DNA from: Alkalihalobacterium alkalinitrilicum
Lineage (GTDB): Bacteria; Bacillota; Bacilli; Bacillales; Bacillaceae_F
NCBI RefSeq assembly: GCF_002019605.1
Contig: NZ_KV917368.1
Location: forward strand, 4,757,070-4,821,069
Reading direction: 5' to 3'
DNA length: 64,000 bases
Below are positions 18,636-27,100 of the stretch, piece by piece. Below the pieces are notes generated by a model that was not told where the DNA came from, did not search any database, and saw nothing but the letters and a program-made list of their open reading frames with translations. Numbering within the stretch: the first letter of the stretch is position 1; each line of letters starts with the position of its first letter. The position numbers and the translations under genes are program-made.

Positions 18636-18941
18636 ATGTACGCAATTATTGAAACAGGCGGAAAGCAAATTAAAGTACAAGAAGGTCAAGAGGTTTACAT
18701 CGAGAAGCTAAATACAGCTGATGAGCAAGTGACTTTCGATAAAGTACTATTTGTCGGTGGTGACGATGTTAAAGTCGGAGCTCCATTTGTTGAAGGTGCA
18801 TCAGTAACGGCTAAAGTTGAAAAACACGGTCGTGCTAAGAAGATCACTGTTTACAAATACAAAGCTAAGAAAAACTACCGTCGTAAGCAAGGTCATCGTC
18901 AACCTTACACTAAAGTTGTGATTGAAAAAATCAACGCTTAA
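18636..18941 (+). CDS. rplU: 50S ribosomal protein L21
   Basis: A 101-residue large-subunit protein with the family start [14 protein letters not shown] and end [12 protein letters not shown] 18636 is preceded by GAGGAGGTG. First gene of the rplU-prp-rpmA operon and preceded by its autoregulatory leader. Length is standard. Confidence 0.98.
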   Translation: MYAIIETGGKQIKVQEGQEVYIEKLNTADEQVTFDKVLFVGGDDVKVGAPFVEGASVTAKVEKHGRAKKITVYKYKAKKNYRRKQGHRQPYTKVVIEKINA

Positions 18942-18951
18942 TAGGCAAACG

Positions 18952-19281
18952 ATGATTACAGTTCAAGTAGAACGTAATGATAAACGACACATACATTCTT
19001 TTACAATGAGTGGTCATGCGGACGCTGGTCCTTATGGTCATGACATTGTTTGTGCTGGTGCTTCTGCAGTTTCATTTGGAGCAATCAATGCAATCGCAGA
19101 GCTATGTCAAGTGGAACCCCACATTGACATAGAAGGGGACGGTGGCTTTCTCCGCTGTACGGTTCCAGATGGACTAGACGTACAAACATACGAGAAAGTA
19201 CAACTTCTATTAGAAGGAATGATCGTTGCCTTACGTTCCATTGAAGCAGAGTACAGTAAGCATATTACAATTCAAAACTAG
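18952..19281 (+). CDS. prp: Ribosomal-processing cysteine protease Prp
   Basis: About 109 residues. The catalytic His is in [12 protein letters not shown] and the catalytic Cys in [10 protein letters not shown]. Prp removes the N-terminal extension of ribosomal protein L27 in Bacillota; the L27 encoded 14 bp downstream has such an extension. I start it at ATG 18952, matching the usual MI-x-V start, rather than at an upstream in-frame codon inside rplU. The ribosome binding site is weak, suggesting coupling to rplU. Confidence 0.93.
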   Translation: MITVQVERNDKRHIHSFTMSGHADAGPYGHDIVCAGASAVSFGAINAIAELCQVEPHIDIEGDGGFLRCTVPDGLDVQTYEKVQLLLEGMIVALRSIEAEYSKHITIQN

Positions 19282-19295
19282 GGGAGGTGAATTCA

Positions 19296-19580
19296 ATGTT
19301 AAAAATGAACCTTCAATTTTTCGCAAGTAAAAAAGGGGTAGGTAGTACTAAGAACGGTCGTGACTCTATCTCTAAACGTCTAGGTACAAAGCGTGCTGAC
19401 GGTCAAACAGTAACAGGTGGTTCTATCCTAGTACGTCAACGTGGAACTCGTATTTACCCAGGTGTAAACGTAGGTAAAGGTGGAGATGACACGTTATTTG
19501 CGAAAGTAGACGGCGTTGTAAAATTCGAGCGCGTAGGTCGTGATCGCAAACAAGTAAGTGTATACCCAGCAGCTCAATAA
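19296..19580 (+). CDS. rpmA: 50S ribosomal protein L27, with cleavable N-terminus
   Basis: A 94-residue L27. The first residues [19 protein letters not shown] contain the Prp cleavage motif, with cutting expected after FFA. The remaining body is typical ([18 protein letters not shown]). ATG 19296 follows GGGGAGGTGA at 19281-19290; the in-frame GTG within that site is not the start. Followed by a strong terminator. Confidence 0.97.
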   Translation: MLKMNLQFFASKKGVGSTKNGRDSISKRLGTKRADGQTVTGGSILVRQRGTRIYPGVNVGKGGDDTLFAKVDGVVKFERVGRDRKQVSVYPAAQ

Positions 19581-19588
19581 TGTTGCCA

Positions 19589-19624
19589 AAGCTCCTGTAC
19601 TCTTTTGAGTGCAGGAGCTTTTTC
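19589..19624 (+). terminator. Terminator of the rplU-prp-rpmA operon
   Basis: A 14-bp stem (19589-19602 with 19607-19620, one G-U pair), TTTT loop and T-run. Confidence 0.9.
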
Positions 19625-19710
19625 GTCGTATGAGGCATCTTTATCGGAATAATACTGACTGAAACGATGCTAAGCAGGAAATTTATGTATAGGAAGCGAA
19701 TTATTAATAC

Positions 19711-20154
19711 ATGATGAAGAAAGAAGTAAGAGAGGTGAGCGAGCGATTGAAATTTCTATCGGAAATGGAAAAGTTGGTCGTAGACGAACTTGTTCCTCGT
19801 CTAAATCCTTCGATTATTTATCTTTTTGGCTCTTATGCCAAAGGTACAGCAACAGAAAGTAGTGATATTGATATAGCTTATTTCTCAGAAACGTCATTAA
19901 CAAATTATGAAAGATTTATTCTAGCTCAATATCTAGCTGATTTGGTAAAAAAAGAAGTGGACTTAGTCGATATAAAACAAGCATCTACTGTATTTCAAGC
20001 GCAGATCGTGGGTTTGGGAAAAGTCATTTATTGCTCTAATGAAAAACAGCGTCATGAATTTGAGATGCTCACATTAAAAATGTATGCAAAATTAAATGAA
20101 GAACGTAAACCGATATTAGACCAAATTAAAGAGAGTGGAAAAATCTATGAATGA
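19711..20154 (+). CDS. mntA: MntA-type nucleotidyltransferase antitoxin
   Basis: A 147-residue minimal nucleotidyltransferase. The active-site pattern GSYAKGTATESSDIDIAYF gives the GS-x10-DxD motif. Characterised MntA antitoxins add AMP to a tyrosine of the HepT toxin. It overlaps the HEPN partner by 8 bp. ATG 19711 has no close ribosome binding site, whereas TTG 19747 lies 7 bp after GAGGTGAG, so the protein may start 12 residues later. Located directly after rpmA, where spo0B is expected in Bacillus. Confidence 0.85.
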   Translation: MMKKEVREVSERLKFLSEMEKLVVDELVPRLNPSIIYLFGSYAKGTATESSDIDIAYFSETSLTNYERFILAQYLADLVKKEVDLVDIKQASTVFQAQIVGLGKVIYCSNEKQRHEFEMLTLKMYAKLNEERKPILDQIKESGKIYE

Positions 20155-20551
20155 TGATGTAATTATAAATAAGGCCAATATAATTGAACGTTGTTTAAAA
20201 AGAATTAACGAAGAATATGATAACAATCCTGAGAATTTGAAGAATTATACTAAGCAAGATTCTATAATCCTAAATTTACAAAGGGCATGTGAAGCATCGA
20301 TTGACTTAGCAATGCACTTGATAGCAAAGAAAAAGCTTGGAGTTCCTCAAACAAGTAGAGAAGCTTTTGACGTTCTGCACCAACAAGACCTCATACCTGA
20401 AGAATTAGCAAAAAAAATGAAAGCGATGGTCGGCTTTAGAAATATAGCCGTTCATGATTATCAAAAAGTAAATTTAGATATTTTGAAAAGTATTCTAGAA
20501 AATCATTTAATTGATTTTCAACAATATACAAAAGTTATTATGCAAACTTAA
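20147..20551 (+). CDS. hepT: HepT-type HEPN ribonuclease toxin
   Basis: A 134-residue HEPN-domain protein. The RNase motif R-x4-H with following Tyr is present as RNIAVHDY, the AMPylation target region in characterised pairs. ATG 20147 lies inside the end of mntA and is 8 bp after GAGAGTGG, so the pair is translationally coupled. The family cuts RNA when not modified by MntA. It was probably acquired horizontally, as it interrupts a conserved operon neighbourhood. Confidence 0.87.
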   Translation: MNDDVIINKANIIERCLKRINEEYDNNPENLKNYTKQDSIILNLQRACEASIDLAMHLIAKKKLGVPQTSREAFDVLHQQDLIPEELAKKMKAMVGFRNIAVHDYQKVNLDILKSILENHLIDFQQYTKVIMQT

Positions 20552-20560
20552 GGAGTGTGA

Positions 20561-21301
20561 ATGAAGATGAGGTTTACTGTACTTGGTTTTTGGCATGGCT
20601 TCCCTGAAGCTGGAGAAGCTTCGAGTGGATATTTACTTGAAAAGGATGATTTTCGTCTACTCATTGATTGTGGTAGTGGAGTAGTAAGTCAACTGCAAAA
20701 GTATTGCCCGATTGAGGAAGTAGATGCCTTAATTTTATCTCATTACCATCACGACCATTTTAGTGATATTGGTGTTCTTCAATATGCACGGTTAGTTCAT
20801 AATGCATGGAAAGCTGAAGATAGGAAATTAATGGCTTATGGCCATCTGCTTGATAAAGAAAAATACAATTTGTTATCTTATGAGCCGCATGTTACAGCAA
20901 TGCCATACAATCCTGACAAAGTATTAAACGTAGGCCCGTTTACAATTTCTTTTTTACGAACTAAACATCCTGCACCATGTTGTGCAATGAAGATAACCGA
21001 TGGTAATACTACAATAGTGTATACTGCTGATACAAGTTATTTTCAAGAATTACATCAGTTTGCACTAGATTGTGACCTTTTAATTGCGGAATGCACTTTC
21101 TATGAACATCAAGATCCGACCGCGGCTGGTCATATGAACAGCCGAGATGTTGGGATACTTTCTCAAAAAGCGAATGCAAAAAAATTGTTACTAACGCACT
21201 TACCACACTTTGGAGATCGAAACCAATTAGTGAAACAAGTGGAGTCTTACTATCAAGGTCCTACAGAATTAGCGAAATCAGGGTGGTCATATGAACGCTA
21301 A
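20561..21301 (+). CDS. YhfI-like metallo-beta-lactamase-fold hydrolase
   Basis: A 246-residue MBL-fold protein with metal motif SHYHHDHFSD (HxHxDH), further histidines in TKHPAPC and LTHLPHFGD, and the Asp-bearing YTADTSY strand. It resembles B. subtilis YhfI, a cytoplasmic RNase Z-related hydrolase of unknown substrate. ATG 20561 follows AAGGAGTG closely; ATG 20567 is an alternative. It lies 9 bp after hepT but is probably a chromosomal gene not part of the toxin-antitoxin unit. A terminator follows. Confidence 0.8.
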   Translation: MKMRFTVLGFWHGFPEAGEASSGYLLEKDDFRLLIDCGSGVVSQLQKYCPIEEVDALILSHYHHDHFSDIGVLQYARLVHNAWKAEDRKLMAYGHLLDKEKYNLLSYEPHVTAMPYNPDKVLNVGPFTISFLRTKHPAPCCAMKITDGNTTIVYTADTSYFQELHQFALDCDLLIAECTFYEHQDPTAAGHMNSRDVGILSQKANAKKLLLTHLPHFGDRNQLVKQVESYYQGPTELAKSGWSYER

Positions 21302-21309
21302 CGAATAAG

Positions 21310-21345
21310 AAGGGTGGAAACATATTATGTTCCACCCTTTTATTT
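21310..21345 (+). terminator. Terminator after the YhfI-like gene
   Basis: AAGGGTGGAA pairs with TTCCACCCTT around a CATATTATG loop, followed by TTTTATTTATT. Confidence 0.85.
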
Positions 21346-21436
21346 ATTCGTAAAAAGTTTTACTTATATTTAACGTATTAAAGAAGATATCGTTTAACAG
21401 GACTTAGAGACAATTCGAGTTTTTCCTTGTGATCTT

Positions 21437-21577
21437 TTAATCTGTTGTTTCAGATTCTTCAATAGGAATTTCCTCATTTTGATCTTCAATCATTTCATTA
21501 TCGACTTCCCCACATGCGGCTAAAACACTAACAGCTAAAGCTCCAGACATTAAGGTGAGTAACCATTTTTTCTTCAT
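21437..21577 (-). CDS. Small putative lipoprotein
   Basis: A 46-residue peptide with a signal sequence and lipobox: MKKKWLLTLMSGALAVSVLAAC, Cys at residue 22. The mature part is about 24 residues, very acidic (VDNEMIEDQNEEIPIEESETTD). The start is the ATG read from 21577 on the minus strand, 7 bp after GGAGGGAG. No function is recognisable. It stands alone between a terminator and the first pst operon. Confidence 0.7.
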   Translation of the reverse strand: MKKKWLLTLMSGALAVSVLAACGEVDNEMIEDQNEEIPIEESETTD

Positions 21578-21772
21578 TGTTCTCCCTCCATTGAGATCCA
21601 TTTCCCGAATGTTTTGACTCACGGGCAAGGTAACGTTGAAGTCACATTAACGATTAGCTAATGTGCTATTGCCTATCTTACTAGAAAAGGTGAGGGAATA
21701 TAAGTGAAAAAAGGAAATTTTTAGATAATTACAAACCATTTTCATACTTTCACACAATTAGTTAGAGAAATA

Positions 21773-21810
21773 TTAATGGCTGTTTATATTAGTTTAACGT
21801 TTTATTAACT
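21773..21810 (+). promoter_or_regulatory. Putative PhoP box upstream of pstS1
   Basis: TTAATG 21773, TTTATA 21783, TTAACG 21794 and TTAACT 21805 are direct repeats with 10-11 bp period, matching the TT(A/T/C)A(C/T)A pattern of Bacillus PhoP sites. A possible -10 TATACT is at 21842-21847. The rest of the 337-bp gap 21578-21914 holds only AT-rich DNA. Confidence 0.6.
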
Positions 21811-21914
21811 CCAACTCATGAATCCCTTAATAATTAAAATCTATACTTGTAATCGAAATGAAACAAAAGAAACAAAAATAACAAAATGGGATTAGGAGAA
21901 GGAGGAGCAATATA

Positions 21915-22904
21915 ATGAAATTTAGAGGTAGAATTTTATCAGTTATTTTAGGGGCTTCAATTATGACGCTAGCTGCATGTGGTGGAGGGAACGCTTCAGA
22001 ACCGACTACAACTGATGATGGGACAACAGGTGGTGACAATACTGAAGATACCACTCCGACAGAAGAGGTAGCAGAGTTACCATCAGGTGCGCTTGACATT
22101 CGTGGATCAGACACAATGGTAAACCTCGGACAAGCGCTTGCGGAAACATACATGGAATACAATGAACTGGCTGGTCTTTCAGTAACAGGCGGTGGGTCAG
22201 GTACGGGTATTGCGGCCATGATTAATAACAATGTAGACATAGCTCAATCTTCACGTGCGATGAAAGATGAAGAGTTAGATGAAGCAGAAGCCAATGGAGC
22301 AGATGCGCATGAATTTATTGTAGCTCAAGACGGTTTAGCAGTGGCTATTCATAACGATAATCCTGTAACTGAAATGACGATGCAACAAGTAAAAGATATT
22401 TTCACGGGTAAAACGACAGATTGGTCTGACTTGGGATGGGAGGAAGGCGGAGAAATATCTGTATATTCTCGTCAATCGAACTCAGGTACTTACGTTTATT
22501 TCAATGAAAATGTAATGGATGGTGAAGACTTCGGGGCAGGAACTAAATTTATGCCAGGTTCTTCTGCTATTAAAGAAGCGATAGAGCAAGAAGTAAATGC
22601 AATTGGCTATATCGGTATTGGATATATTGATGGAATTAATGCTGCTAACATTGCACTTGATGAAAATAGTGAGTATGTAACGCCGTTTGAGGCAAATAAC
22701 GTTAACACTGGTAAATACCCGATTGCACGGCCACTGTATTTCTATACAAATGGTGTACCTGAAGGTTTACTTTTAGATTATTTAAAATGGGTTATCACTT
22801 CAGAAGATGCTCATCAAGTCATTTATGATGTTGGTTTCTATCAAATTGGTCAATATGAAGACCAAAATAACCAAGTAATCGCAAATTTAGGTTTAGATTT
22901 TTAA
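21915..22904 (+). CDS. pstS: Phosphate ABC transporter substrate-binding lipoprotein PstS (copy 1)
   Basis: A 329-residue lipoprotein: signal MKFRGRILSVILGASIMTLAAC with lipobox Cys22, an acidic Thr-rich linker, then the periplasmic-binding fold. Phosphate-binding motifs are visible: RGSDTM, GGGSGTG, SSRAMK and SRQSNSGTY. It captures phosphate outside the membrane for the PstC1/A1/B1 importer encoded downstream. It differs markedly from the second copy at 27.1 kb. A perfect hairpin separates it from pstC1. Confidence 0.92.
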   Translation: MKFRGRILSVILGASIMTLAACGGGNASEPTTTDDGTTGGDNTEDTTPTEEVAELPSGALDIRGSDTMVNLGQALAETYMEYNELAGLSVTGGGSGTGIAAMINNNVDIAQSSRAMKDEELDEAEANGADAHEFIVAQDGLAVAIHNDNPVTEMTMQQVKDIFTGKTTDWSDLGWEEGGEISVYSRQSNSGTYVYFNENVMDGEDFGAGTKFMPGSSAIKEAIEQEVNAIGYIGIGYIDGINAANIALDENSEYVTPFEANNVNTGKYPIARPLYFYTNGVPEGLLLDYLKWVITSEDAHQVIYDVGFYQIGQYEDQNNQVIANLGLDF

Positions 22905-22931
22905 TTTTTATCTTTGAAAAAAATCATAGCA

Positions 22932-22959
22932 GGGAATTATCCAACTGTGGATAATTCCC
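22932..22959 (+). promoter_or_regulatory. Intergenic hairpin between pstS1 and pstC1
   Basis: A perfect 12-bp stem (22932-22943 with 22948-22959, ACTG loop) without a T-run. It is more likely a partial terminator or RNA-stability element that keeps pstS mRNA in excess than a full stop. Confidence 0.75.
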
Positions 22960-22998
22960 CGTGTTATGTTAAGACATTTTCGATATGGAGGGGACATA

Positions 22999-24000
22999 GT
23001 GGCATTACATGCTGAAAAGACAAGGGATGACACTCAAATGGATGAGTTGAAGCTTGTTACAAAAGAAAAGTTAACCCAGAAATCGTTCAAATCAAACATT
23101 CTAGATTTCATGATTGAAAAAGCATTTTTTATTTTTGGGATGATGGCGATTTTTATTCTGTTTCTATTACTCTTTTTTTTAGTGAGGGAAGGATCAGGAG
23201 CAATTCGAGAAGTAGGATTAATGGAGTTTTTAACAGGGACACGTTGGTATCCATCTTCACCACAGGGAGCTGGTTATGGTGCATTACCATTTATCATTAG
23301 TTCCTTTATGGTGACTACAGGGGCATTGTTAATTGCTATTCCTTGGGGAATATTCACAGCAATCTATATCGCAGAAATAGCACCGAAAAGAATAAGAGAA
23401 GTCTTAAAACCAGTCGTAGAAGTATTAGCCATTTTTCCATCAGTTGTATTAGGATTTATTGCACTAGTTATTTTATCGCCAATCATTGCAAATACCTTTA
23501 ATTTATCAAATGGTTTAACGGCATTTACAGCATCCGTCATCTTATCGGTAATGGTATTACCTACTGTTATTAGTATTTCTGAGGACTCAATTAAAAGTGT
23601 ACCGAAAGACTATCGCGAAGCAGCATATGCGCTAGGTGCATCAAAGTGGGAAACGATTAAAATGATTGTCGTTCCAGCTGCAAAGTCAGGAATTGTCGCA
23701 GGGATTATGTTAGGCTTTGGTCGAGCAGTTGGTGAAACGATGACCGTGCTAATGGCAGCAGGTAATGCAATAGATATGCCATTACGAGAATTTTTCGGCG
23801 TGGTTATTCCAGACTTCTTTACATCTGTACGTACTTTAACAGCCAATATTGCAATTGAAGGATCTGATGTAGCTTGGGGGAGCTTACACTATAGCGCTTT
23901 ATTTGTTACAGCGCTCATTTTATTTGCCATTACATTCGTCGTCAATTTAATTGCAGATCTTCTTATTTCTAGACAAAGGAGAAAACTCCAAAATGACTAA
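22999..24000 (+). CDS. pstC: Phosphate ABC transporter permease PstC (copy 1)
   Basis: About 333 residues with six membrane helices and the permease EAA-type loop DYREAAYALGASKWETIKMIVVP. I start it at GTG 22999, 5 bp after GGAGGGG; an upstream ATG at 22966 has no ribosome binding site. The 3' end overlaps pstA1 by 8 bp. Forms the membrane channel with PstA1. Confidence 0.93.
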   Translation: MALHAEKTRDDTQMDELKLVTKEKLTQKSFKSNILDFMIEKAFFIFGMMAIFILFLLLFFLVREGSGAIREVGLMEFLTGTRWYPSSPQGAGYGALPFIISSFMVTTGALLIAIPWGIFTAIYIAEIAPKRIREVLKPVVEVLAIFPSVVLGFIALVILSPIIANTFNLSNGLTAFTASVILSVMVLPTVISISEDSIKSVPKDYREAAYALGASKWETIKMIVVPAAKSGIVAGIMLGFGRAVGETMTVLMAAGNAIDMPLREFFGVVIPDFFTSVRTLTANIAIEGSDVAWGSLHYSALFVTALILFAITFVVNLIADLLISRQRRKLQND

Positions 24001-24847
24001 ACAAATGACAGAGAAAATTTGGTTTACAATTTGTGGCCTGTTTGCAGCAATGACCATCGGTGCACTCCTACTATTACTCTATTGGATAGTTAGTAATGGA
24101 GCCCACGTATTGAGTTGGACCTTTATTACAGATACCCCTCGAAAAAATATGACAGAAGGTGGAATTTGGCCAGCAATCGTAGGTACCTTTTATGTTGCTT
24201 CATTAACAATTTTAATATCAGTACCTGTAGGGATTGGGGCAGCAATTTACTTAAATGAATACGCAAAGCAAGGCCCGGTTGTACAAATAATTCGAATGAG
24301 TATTCGCAACCTTGCAGGAGTACCATCCATCGTATATGGTTTATTCGGCTTAGCCATCTTTGCTTCAATGTTAAAGTTAGGAACGGGATTAATTACAGCA
24401 GCTATTACTCTAGCTATTATGGTGTTGCCATGGGTAATTACCTCTACAGAAGAAGCATTAAAGGCTGTACCAACCTCATTTAGGGAAGGGGGATTAGCTT
24501 TAGGAGCTACAAAGTGGCAAACGATACGTCAACTCGTTTTACCTTCAGCTATTCCAGGAATGGCAACAGGATCTATTCTTGGATTAGCACGTGCGGCAGG
24601 GGAAACGGCACCCATTATTTTAACAGGAGCAGCTTACTTTTTACCTGTATTACCTGCTTCTATTCAAGATAATTTCATGGCCTTACCTTATCATTTATAT
24701 ATTTTAGCAACACAGCACGCACAGTCATCTGTTGTCCGTCCAATCGCATATGGTACAGCGTTAGTGCTTATTTTGATGGTCGTTCTCTTAAATTTATCAG
24801 CAATTCTATTAAGAAATCATTTCCGTAAAAAGAATGAATTATTGTAG
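23993..24847 (+). CDS. pstA: Phosphate ABC transporter permease PstA (copy 1)
   Basis: About 284 residues with six membrane helices and the loop SFREGGLALGATKWQTIRQLVLP. ATG 23993 lies in the end of pstC1, 11 bp after AAGGAG. Partner of PstC1. The family-typical stretch NLAGVPSIVYGLFGLA is present. Confidence 0.93.
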   Translation: MTKQMTEKIWFTICGLFAAMTIGALLLLLYWIVSNGAHVLSWTFITDTPRKNMTEGGIWPAIVGTFYVASLTILISVPVGIGAAIYLNEYAKQGPVVQIIRMSIRNLAGVPSIVYGLFGLAIFASMLKLGTGLITAAITLAIMVLPWVITSTEEALKAVPTSFREGGLALGATKWQTIRQLVLPSAIPGMATGSILGLARAAGETAPIILTGAAYFLPVLPASIQDNFMALPYHLYILATQHAQSSVVRPIAYGTALVLILMVVLLNLSAILLRNHFRKKNELL

Positions 24848-24922
24848 GAATAGTAAGGAAATGTAAAAGTAGCTTTTTAGTTGAAGTAATATGAAGGTAA
24901 AAATAATAAGGAGGCATCCATA

Positions 24923-25738
24923 ATGGCGATATTAGAAACGGTTGTAAAATCAAAAGAAACGGTACAGATTGAAACAGGCTTACAAGAAAATATTTTCGAT
25001 GTCAGAGGTTTAAACCTTTGGTATGGTAATGATCAAGCTTTAAATAATATTAATTTGCAAATTCCAAAAAATGGTGTGACAGCGATCATTGGCCCATCAG
25101 GTTGTGGGAAGTCAACATTCTTAAAAACTCTTAATCGAATGGTTGAACTCGTGCCTATCGTAAAAATTAGTGGTGAAGTTGAGTATCATGAAACGAATAT
25201 ATTTGATCCATCTGTTAACCTTGTAGAGTTACGTAGTGCAATAGGGATGGTGTTTCAAAAACCGAACCCATTTCCGAAGACTATTTTTGATAACGTCGCA
25301 TTTGGACCACGCGTTCATGGATTAAAAGATAAGAAAAAGTTAGCTGTAATTGTAGAGAAAAGTTTACGTGGCGCAGCTTTATGGGAAGAAGTTAAAGATC
25401 GTTTAAATGAATCTGCTCTCGGGTTATCAGGAGGGCAACAACAACGTTTATGTATCGCCCGTTGTCTTGCGGTACAACCAGAAGTAATTTTAATGGATGA
25501 ACCGACCTCGGCCCTTGATCCACGTTCAACAGCAAATATTGAAGAGTTAATTCAAACGTTAAAAGAACAGTACTCGATCATCATTGTTACTCATAATATG
25601 CAACAAGCTGCGAGAATTTCCGATAAGACAGCATTTTTCTTAAATGGGGACTTAGTTGAATTTGATAAAACAAATACAATTTTTACAAATCCACAGCACG
25701 AAAGCACGGAGAATTACATTACGGGACGTTTCGGTTAA
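24923..25738 (+). CDS. pstB: Phosphate ABC transporter ATPase PstB (copy 1)
   Basis: A 271-residue ATPase. Walker A is GPSGCGKST, the signature is [16 protein letters not shown] and Walker B is [12 protein letters not shown]; the His switch is [16 protein letters not shown] 24923 follows AAGGAGGCAT. Last gene of the first pst operon; no phoU follows it here. Confidence 0.95.
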   Translation: MAILETVVKSKETVQIETGLQENIFDVRGLNLWYGNDQALNNINLQIPKNGVTAIIGPSGCGKSTFLKTLNRMVELVPIVKISGEVEYHETNIFDPSVNLVELRSAIGMVFQKPNPFPKTIFDNVAFGPRVHGLKDKKKLAVIVEKSLRGAALWEEVKDRLNESALGLSGGQQQRLCIARCLAVQPEVILMDEPTSALDPRSTANIEELIQTLKEQYSIIIVTHNMQQAARISDKTAFFLNGDLVEFDKTNTIFTNPQHESTENYITGRFG

Positions 25739-25798
25739 TAGAAAGATATATCTTTGCTACTGTATGATGGCGACAGAGATTTGCGTATTATGAAAAAG

Positions 25799-25818
25799 GT
25801 TTACCTTTTAAAGTAAAC
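25799..25818 (+). promoter_or_regulatory. Inverted repeat upstream of the atypical response regulator
   Basis: GTTTACCTTTTAAAGTAAAC has perfect 6-bp arms 8 bp apart. It lies about 100 bp before the regulator start, near TATACT-like -10 candidates, and could be an autoregulatory operator. A second hairpin, AACACC/GGTGTT, at about 25860-25886 directly precedes the ribosome binding site. Confidence 0.4.
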
Positions 25819-25900
25819 TATCATTAGTTATACGTTATACTGTAATTAATTATAGGGGAAACACCATGATTGAATTATGAGGTGTTTGGAGGGAGAAAAT

Positions 25901-26671
25901 ATGAATGAAAATAACATCCTCTTAATTTCTACTGATCATTCTCTCATCAAGACTTTACGTTATCGACTTGAAGAAGTAGGCTATATTTTATTTACTGCGT
26001 CACGTGATGAGGAAGCTCTTGAAATAATTAAAGTGAAAAAGCCATTAACAATTATTACAGAAATGCATGGCTCAGAAATTGATGGAATTGAACTCTGTCG
26101 TGAAATGCGTTATGAAGAAAAAAATTGGACACCTATCATCTTAATATCAGAGCATTTCCATGAATTAGATGCAGTGCTGGGGTTAGAGCTCGGAGCAGAT
26201 GCTTATTATGCAAAGCCACTTCATATGAAAAAGCTTGTTGCAAAAATTAAAGCCATTTTACGACGTGCCCAAGTCGGGTTTGGAGAAAAAACTAAAGTAA
26301 CTGAAATGGTTTCCTTTCAAAAGAAAAATCGGAAATGTACTGTTGGTGAAATTGATATTTTTCCTGATAGTTTTACTGTTTATTATAAAAAGGAACCGAT
26401 TGACCTTACACAAAAAGAATTTGAAATTTTAATGTATCTGTACGAAAATCGGGGAAAAGCTGTTTCGCGAAAAAAGCTACTCACAGCTATTCGTGGTTAT
26501 GAAGAAAAAGGGGATCATCGCATCATTGATGTATTTATTAATCGGATACGTAGCAAAATTGAACCATCGAAGAGTGAAAATAAATATATAAAAACGATTC
26601 GTAATGTAGGGTATATGCTTCAAGAAGCAAGTTCAAAAGTATTAGGATTTAGTTGGGTAATTATCATTTAA
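25901..26671 (+). CDS. OmpR/PhoB-family response regulator with degenerate receiver
   Basis: About 256 residues: receiver domain (1-120) and an intact winged-helix DNA-binding domain (about 155-245, with TQKEFEILMYLYENRGKAVSR). The phospho-acceptor position holds Glu54 (IITEMHGSEIDG) instead of Asp, and the usual acidic pair is Ser10-Thr11. Ser83 and Lys105 remain. Phosphorylation by the normal route is unlikely; Glu may mimic the active state. No kinase gene adjoins it. ATG 25901 follows GGAGGGAG. Its place between two pst operons suggests a role in phosphate control, which is inference. Confidence 0.82.
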   Translation: MNENNILLISTDHSLIKTLRYRLEEVGYILFTASRDEEALEIIKVKKPLTIITEMHGSEIDGIELCREMRYEEKNWTPIILISEHFHELDAVLGLELGADAYYAKPLHMKKLVAKIKAILRRAQVGFGEKTKVTEMVSFQKKNRKCTVGEIDIFPDSFTVYYKKEPIDLTQKEFEILMYLYENRGKAVSRKKLLTAIRGYEEKGDHRIIDVFINRIRSKIEPSKSENKYIKTIRNVGYMLQEASSKVLGFSWVIII

Positions 26672-26681
26672 TCGAATGAAA

Positions 26682-26717
26682 AAACTGTTGACTACATCGT
26701 CAGCAGTTTTTTTTTAT
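26682..26717 (+). terminator. Terminator after the atypical response regulator
   Basis: AAACTGTTGAC pairs with GTCAGCAGTTT (G-U pairs included) across a short loop, followed by nine T. Confidence 0.85.
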
Positions 26718-26922
26718 TGAAGCATTATTTTGAAGAGAAAAAAGAACAAAGTGATCTAATAATTGTAAGGTATTAAATATTGTAAACCTCGTCTAGATAA
26801 AGAAACCACTAGTTATAGTGGTAAATCGTGTAATAAAAAGGAAGCTGATAAATTTAAAAATGTTGATACTTCAACGTTTATAAAAAAATGTGTCAAAAAA
26901 TTATTAAATGAATTCAATAAAA

Positions 26923-26976
26923 TTTACAAAATGTTTACATTACATTCATATCACGTTAATAGATAGGGAGTATTCT
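26923..26976 (+). promoter_or_regulatory. Putative PhoP box and promoter of the second pst operon
   Basis: TTTACA 26923, TTTACA 26934, TTCATA 26945 and TTAATA 26956 are direct repeats with an exact 11-bp period, the layout of a Bacillus PhoP core site. TATTCT at 26971-26976 lies 9 bp after the last repeat and can serve as -10. The rest of the 429-bp gap from 26672 is AT-rich, with a terminator at its left end. Confidence 0.72.
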
Positions 26977-27100
26977 TAGAAACGTAGTAGGAAACACAAG
27001 CGTCTGAGGAGGGATGGTAGAGGGGGTCTAAACAAATTAACCAATCTATCAAATATAACTATTAATCTAAAAAACAATTAACTCTTAGGGGGAAATATTA

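Noticed and set aside
21827-22240. Minus-strand open frame over pstS1 start
   Set aside because: It is a mirror of the Thr/acid-rich linker and signal sequence of pstS1; no ribosome binding site is seen.
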